From: JBIOYL01 sp044870185
GTDB lineage: Bacteria; Actinomycetota; CALGFH01
Direction: 5' to 3'
DNA length: 14,599 nucleotides
NCBI GenBank assembly: GCA_044870185.1
Contig: JBIOYL010000226.1
Span: 1-14,599 of the forward strand
The notes beneath the pieces were generated by a model. The model did no database searches. It was not told the origin of the DNA and was given only the letters and a program-made list of their open reading frames with translations. Made by a program: the position numbers and the translations under genes. Position 1 is the stretch's first letter. Every line of letters begins with the position of its first letter. This document shows positions 12,273-14,599 of this stretch, in pieces.

Positions 12273-13163
12273 ATGCCGACCCCGACCAAGGGGCCTCGTC
12301 TCGGGGGCGCACCGAGCCACGAGCGCATGATCATCGCCAACCTGGCCCGCTCGCTGTTCGCCGAGGGCCGGATCAGGACGACCGAGGCCAAGGCCAAGCG
12401 GCTCCGGCCCCAGGCCGAGCGGCTGATCACCTTCGCCAAGCGCGGCGACGTGGCCAGCCGGCGCCAGGTGCTCACCGTGGTGCGGAACAAGGCCGTCGTG
12501 CACAAGCTGTTCGCCGAGATCGCGCCGCGGTTCGCCGAGCGTCAGGGCGGCTACACGCGCATCCTGAGGCTCGGCCCGCGGCCCGGCGACGCCGCCCCCA
12601 TGGCGCTCATCGAGCTCGTCGAGCAGGGCGAGGAGGGCGGGGTCACCGCCGGCGAGCAGGGCCGTCGGCGCCGCTTCGGCCGCGGCCGCCGGGCCGCCCA
12701 GGCCGCCCCGCCGGGCGTCAACCGGGCGCAGCGCCGGGCCGCCGCCCGCCGCCGCACCACCGAGGAGACGGGCGCCGCGCTGGCCGGCGAGGAGACCGAG
12801 GAGGCGGCGCGCCCGAGCGTGCCGACCGACGCCGAGATCGAGGCGGGGACCGCCCCGGCCGGGGAGCAGGCCGAGGAGGAGGCGGTGGCCGAGGAGCCGG
12901 CAGTCGTGGAGCCGATCGGTGCGGAGCCGATCGGTGCGGAGCCGGCCGGCGGGGAGCCGGCCGGGGCGGAGCCGAAGGAGCAGGGGGAGGCGCCGGTGGC
13001 CGGGGAGCCGGTGGCCCGGCAGGAGCCGGCCGAGGAGACGACGGACGGAGACGAGCCTTCCCCCCAGGTCGAGCAGGCCAAGGACGCGCCCCCGGCCGAG
13101 GGTGAACCGCTGGACGAGGGCGAGCCCCCGGCCCAGGATGCGTCCGAGGAGGGCAAGGACTAA
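12273..13163 (+). CDS. rplQ: 50S ribosomal protein L17 with long bipolar C-terminal extension
   Basis: The L17 core (about residues 1-118) is clear: MPTPTKGPRLGGAPSHERMI, NLARSLFAEGRIRTTEAKAK and the closing YTRILRLGPRPGDAAPMALIE. L17 sits at the exit-tunnel side of the 50S. The 178 residues beyond are low-complexity. A strongly basic stretch (131-162, RRRRFGRGRR and RAQRRAAARRR) is followed by an acidic Glu/Pro/Ala tail (163-296). That tail contains four pentapeptide copies EPIGA/EPIGA/EPAGG/EPAGA (213-232). Actinobacterial L17 proteins often have acidic tails, but 296 residues is long. The ATG follows GAGGAG-type purines. The gene follows rpoA as usual. Confidence 0.94.
   Translation: MPTPTKGPRLGGAPSHERMIIANLARSLFAEGRIRTTEAKAKRLRPQAERLITFAKRGDVASRRQVLTVVRNKAVVHKLFAEIAPRFAERQGGYTRILRLGPRPGDAAPMALIELVEQGEEGGVTAGEQGRRRRFGRGRRAAQAAPPGVNRAQRRAAARRRTTEETGAALAGEETEEAARPSVPTDAEIEAGTAPAGEQAEEEAVAEEPAVVEPIGAEPIGAEPAGGEPAGAEPKEQGEAPVAGEPVARQEPAEETTDGDEPSPQVEQAKDAPPAEGEPLDEGEPPAQDASEEGKD
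12908..12967 (+). repeat. 15-bp tandem repeat inside rplQ
   Basis: Four consecutive 15-base units begin with GGAGCC: two identical copies (12908-12922 and 12923-12937) and two diverged ones (12938-12952 and 12953-12967). A decayed fifth starts at 12968. They encode the E-P-x-G-x pentapeptides of the acidic L17 tail. The period is a multiple of three, so copy changes keep the frame. Length may differ between strains. Confidence 0.85.
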
Positions 13164-13176
13164 GCGCGAACGCTCG

Positions 13177-13191
13177 ACCCTCGACGAGGGT
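13177..13191 (+). promoter_or_regulatory. Hairpin over the truA start
   Basis: ACCCTC (13177-13182) pairs perfectly with GAGGGT (13186-13191) around GAC. The 3' arm contains the only Shine-Dalgarno-like GAGG and the first two bases of the GTG used as truA start (13190). The structure could limit truA translation relative to rplQ, or be a chance fold. It lies 13 bases after the rplQ stop. Confidence 0.4.
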
Positions 13192-14152
13192 GACCCACGC
13201 CGACGCGACCGGCGCCCGGCCGGGTGGCTGCGCCGGCGCCCCGCCGCCGGCCGCGACCGTCCGGCCACCGACCCAGCCGCACCTCCGGCCACCGACCGCG
13301 ACCGTCCAGCCGCAGGTCCGGCCGCCGGCCCAGCAGCCTGTCCGGCCGCCGGCGCAGCCGCCCGTCCGGCGCCTGCGCCTGGTGCTCGCCTACGACGGGG
13401 CGCCGTTCTCGGGCTTCGCCCGGCAGCGCAACCGCCGGACGGTGCAGGGCGAGCTGGAGGCCGCCCTGTCCCGCCTGGCCGGGCAGCCGGTCGTCACGGT
13501 CGCGGCGGGGCGCACCGACGCCGGCGTGCACGCCCGCGGCCAGGTGGCCCACGCCGACGTCCCGGCCGGGCTCGACCCCGAGCGGGTGTGGCGGGCGCTG
13601 AACGGCGCGCTCGGCCCGGCCGTGGTCGTGCGCGAGGCGGCCTGGGCGCCCGACGGGTTCGACGCCCGCTTCTCGGCCCGGCGGCGCACCTACGTCTACC
13701 GGATCGACGACGGCCCGGCGCCCGACCCCCTGACCCGCGGCTGGGTGCTGCACTGGCGCCGGCCGCTGGCGCTGGAGCCGATGCGCGCGGCAGCCTCCAT
13801 CCTGGTCGGCGAGCACGACTTCGCGAGCTTCTGCCGCAACCGGGCCGGTGCCACCACCCGGCGCCGGGTTCGCTCGATCGGCATCCGGCGGCGGCGCGGC
13901 ATCGTGGAGGTGCGGGTGGTGGCCGACGCCTTCTGCTGGCAGATGGTGCGCAGCATCGTCGGGCACCTGGTCGCGGTCGGCGACGGGCGCCGGGACCCGG
14001 CCACGACCGCCGAGATCCTGGCCGCCGCCGACCGCCGCCACGTCGGCTTGGTGGCCCCACCCCACGGCCTGGTCCTTGAGTCGGTCACCTACCCGCGGCG
14101 GCGCTGGAGGAAGCCGGCCCCGCACGGGCGTGAGGGCGCCGCGCGGGCGTGA
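13190..14152 (+). CDS. truA: tRNA pseudouridine(38-40) synthase TruA with Pro-rich N-terminal extension
   Basis: TruA converts uridines 38-40 in the anticodon arm of tRNAs to pseudouridine. The catalytic aspartate is D110 in AAGRTDAGVHARGQ. Other landmarks are LVLAYDGAPFSGFARQ (65-80), TVQGELEAAL and ARFSARRRTYVYRI. The closing signature is FCWQMVRSIVGHLVAVG. The core begins near residue 60. Residues 1-59 are a Pro/Ala/Gln/Val-rich segment with VRPPAQ-type repeats. The start GTG 13190 is the only in-frame start that keeps the first core strand, but its GAGG is too close and lies in a hairpin. The start and extension are therefore less certain than the core. Gene order rplQ-truA is common in Actinomycetota. 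Confidence 0.92.
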   Translation: MTHADATGARPGGCAGAPPPAATVRPPTQPHLRPPTATVQPQVRPPAQQPVRPPAQPPVRRLRLVLAYDGAPFSGFARQRNRRTVQGELEAALSRLAGQPVVTVAAGRTDAGVHARGQVAHADVPAGLDPERVWRALNGALGPAVVVREAAWAPDGFDARFSARRRTYVYRIDDGPAPDPLTRGWVLHWRRPLALEPMRAAASILVGEHDFASFCRNRAGATTRRRVRSIGIRRRRGIVEVRVVADAFCWQMVRSIVGHLVAVGDGRRDPATTAEILAAADRRHVGLVAPPHGLVLESVTYPRRRWRKPAPHGREGAARA

Positions 14153-14155
14153 GGA

Positions 14156-14172
14156 CCGGCGCTCGGCGCCGG
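14156..14172 (+). terminator. Candidate terminator hairpin after truA
   Basis: CCGGCGC (14156-14162) and GCGCCGG (14166-14172) form a perfect 7-bp GC stem with a TCG loop, four bases after the truA stop. No T-run follows, as is frequent for hairpins in high-GC genomes. The rest of the 230-base gap to the next gene (14173-14382) holds only the promoter candidate described separately. Confidence 0.4.
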
Positions 14173-14286
14173 CGGTCGAGCTCGACGACGCCTCCTGGCC
14201 TCGCCCCCGAGCAGGAGGGCGACCGGGCCGGCCGCGAGCCGGGTCCGGATACGATGCCATCAGCGCGAGCTCGCCATCCGGAGCGG

Positions 14287-14315
14287 TTCCGGAGCACGAC
14301 GCCGTGAACTAGAAT
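14287..14315 (+). promoter_or_regulatory. Candidate promoter of the CHRD-domain gene
   Basis: TAGAAT (14310-14315) is a good -10 hexamer in otherwise GC-rich DNA. TTCCGG (14287-14292) lies 17 bases upstream as a weak -35. The start codon at 14383 would follow a leader of about 60 bases. The gene after it differs in function from the ribosomal block, which supports a separate promoter. Confidence 0.45.
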
Positions 14316-14382
14316 CTGGCGCCGGCCGGTCCGTCCTTGCCTGGTGGAACCGCTCACGCGCTCCCGCGCCGAGGAGGTATGC

Positions 14383-14599
14383 ATGCGTCGACTCGTCGTC
14401 GGCTTCGTTCTCGTCAGTATGGTGGCCTTGGCCCTGTCCCAGGTGGCCTCCGCCCAGGACACCAGCACGTCTGTGGCCAACCTCCGGCCCGCAAACGAGG
14501 TGCCACCGTGTGCCAGCGCCGCCCACAACGCGGTCGGGACGGCAGTCTTCGAGCTTGGCGCCGACGGCACCCAGCTCAGCTACCGGCTGGTGGTCAACA
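14383..14599 (+). CDS. Secreted CHRD-domain protein (partial, N-terminal part)
   Basis: Seventy-two residues are visible before the window ends. Residues 1-24 are a Sec signal peptide: RR, then the hydrophobic run LVVGFVLVSMVALAL, ending ASA before Q25, a good signal-peptidase I site. The mature part contains LRPANEVPPC and AVGTAVFELGADGTQLSYRLVV, matching the start of a CHRD domain. CHRD was first described in chordin and is common in secreted bacterial proteins of unknown role. GGAGG (14373-14377) lies five bases before the ATG. Codon use is a little less GC-biased than in the ribosomal genes. The function is unknown and the C-terminus is missing. Confidence 0.85.
   Translation, partial: MRRLVVGFVLVSMVALALSQVASAQDTSTSVANLRPANEVPPCASAAHNAVGTAVFELGADGTQLSYRLVVN

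Noticed and set aside
11244..13292. Minus-strand open frame of 682 codons across rpoA and rplQ
   Set aside because: It is a shadow of two well-identified + strand genes. Its Arg/Gly/Leu-rich low-complexity content is typical of antisense frames in GC-rich DNA.
14250..14255. TACGAT as a second -10 candidate upstream of the CHRD gene
   Set aside because: No acceptable -35 lies 16-19 bases upstream. The TAGAAT at 14310 is better placed and better matched.

Overview
The window is a very GC-rich (strong G/C third-position bias) bacterial chromosome segment carrying the spc and alpha ribosomal-protein operons with flanking genes. Gene order (rpsC end, rplP ... secY, adk, map, infA, rpmJ, rpsM, rpsK, rpsD, rpoA, rplQ, truA), a short-LID adenylate kinase, the Cys-bearing S14 and a long acidic L17 tail point to Actinomycetota (high-GC Gram-positives). 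The Cys4 form of L24 is not what I associate with well-studied actinomycetes, so a deep-branching or uncultured lineage is likely. That placement is inference.

Layout. 1-127 is the C-terminal tail of S3. 143-5382 encodes L16, L29, S17, L14, L24, L5, S14, S8, L6, L18, S5, L30 and L15, all on the + strand with short gaps or ATGA/GTGA overlaps. 5505-8317 carries secY, adk and map: the translocon channel, nucleotide homeostasis and N-terminal methionine removal. 8368-9017 holds a minus-strand VapBC-type toxin-antitoxin pair that interrupts the superoperon between map and infA. From 9216 the alpha operon runs infA, rpmJ, rpsM, rpsK, rpsD, rpoA, rplQ and truA. Its probable promoter and a structured leader lie just beyond vapB. 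After a candidate terminator and promoter, a secreted CHRD-domain protein begins at 14383 and runs off the window.

Most genes supply one process: assembly of the 30S and 50S subunits, initiation (IF-1), transcription (RNAP alpha), secretion (SecY), protein maturation (Map) and tRNA modification (TruA). Several products carry lineage-style tails: S3, L29 and L17 at the C terminus, S5 and TruA at the N terminus. Three genes in the alpha operon (infA, rpsK, rpsD) start with TTG.

No gene-free stretch exceeds 300 bases. The longest are 14153-14382 and 9018-9215, both described below. I saw no rRNA, tRNA, insertion sequence or CRISPR array. No wholly new system is evident. The least ordinary items are the toxin-antitoxin insertion, the structured infA leader, the Cys4 L24, the charge-bipolar L17 tail and a tandem palindrome between rplX and rplE.
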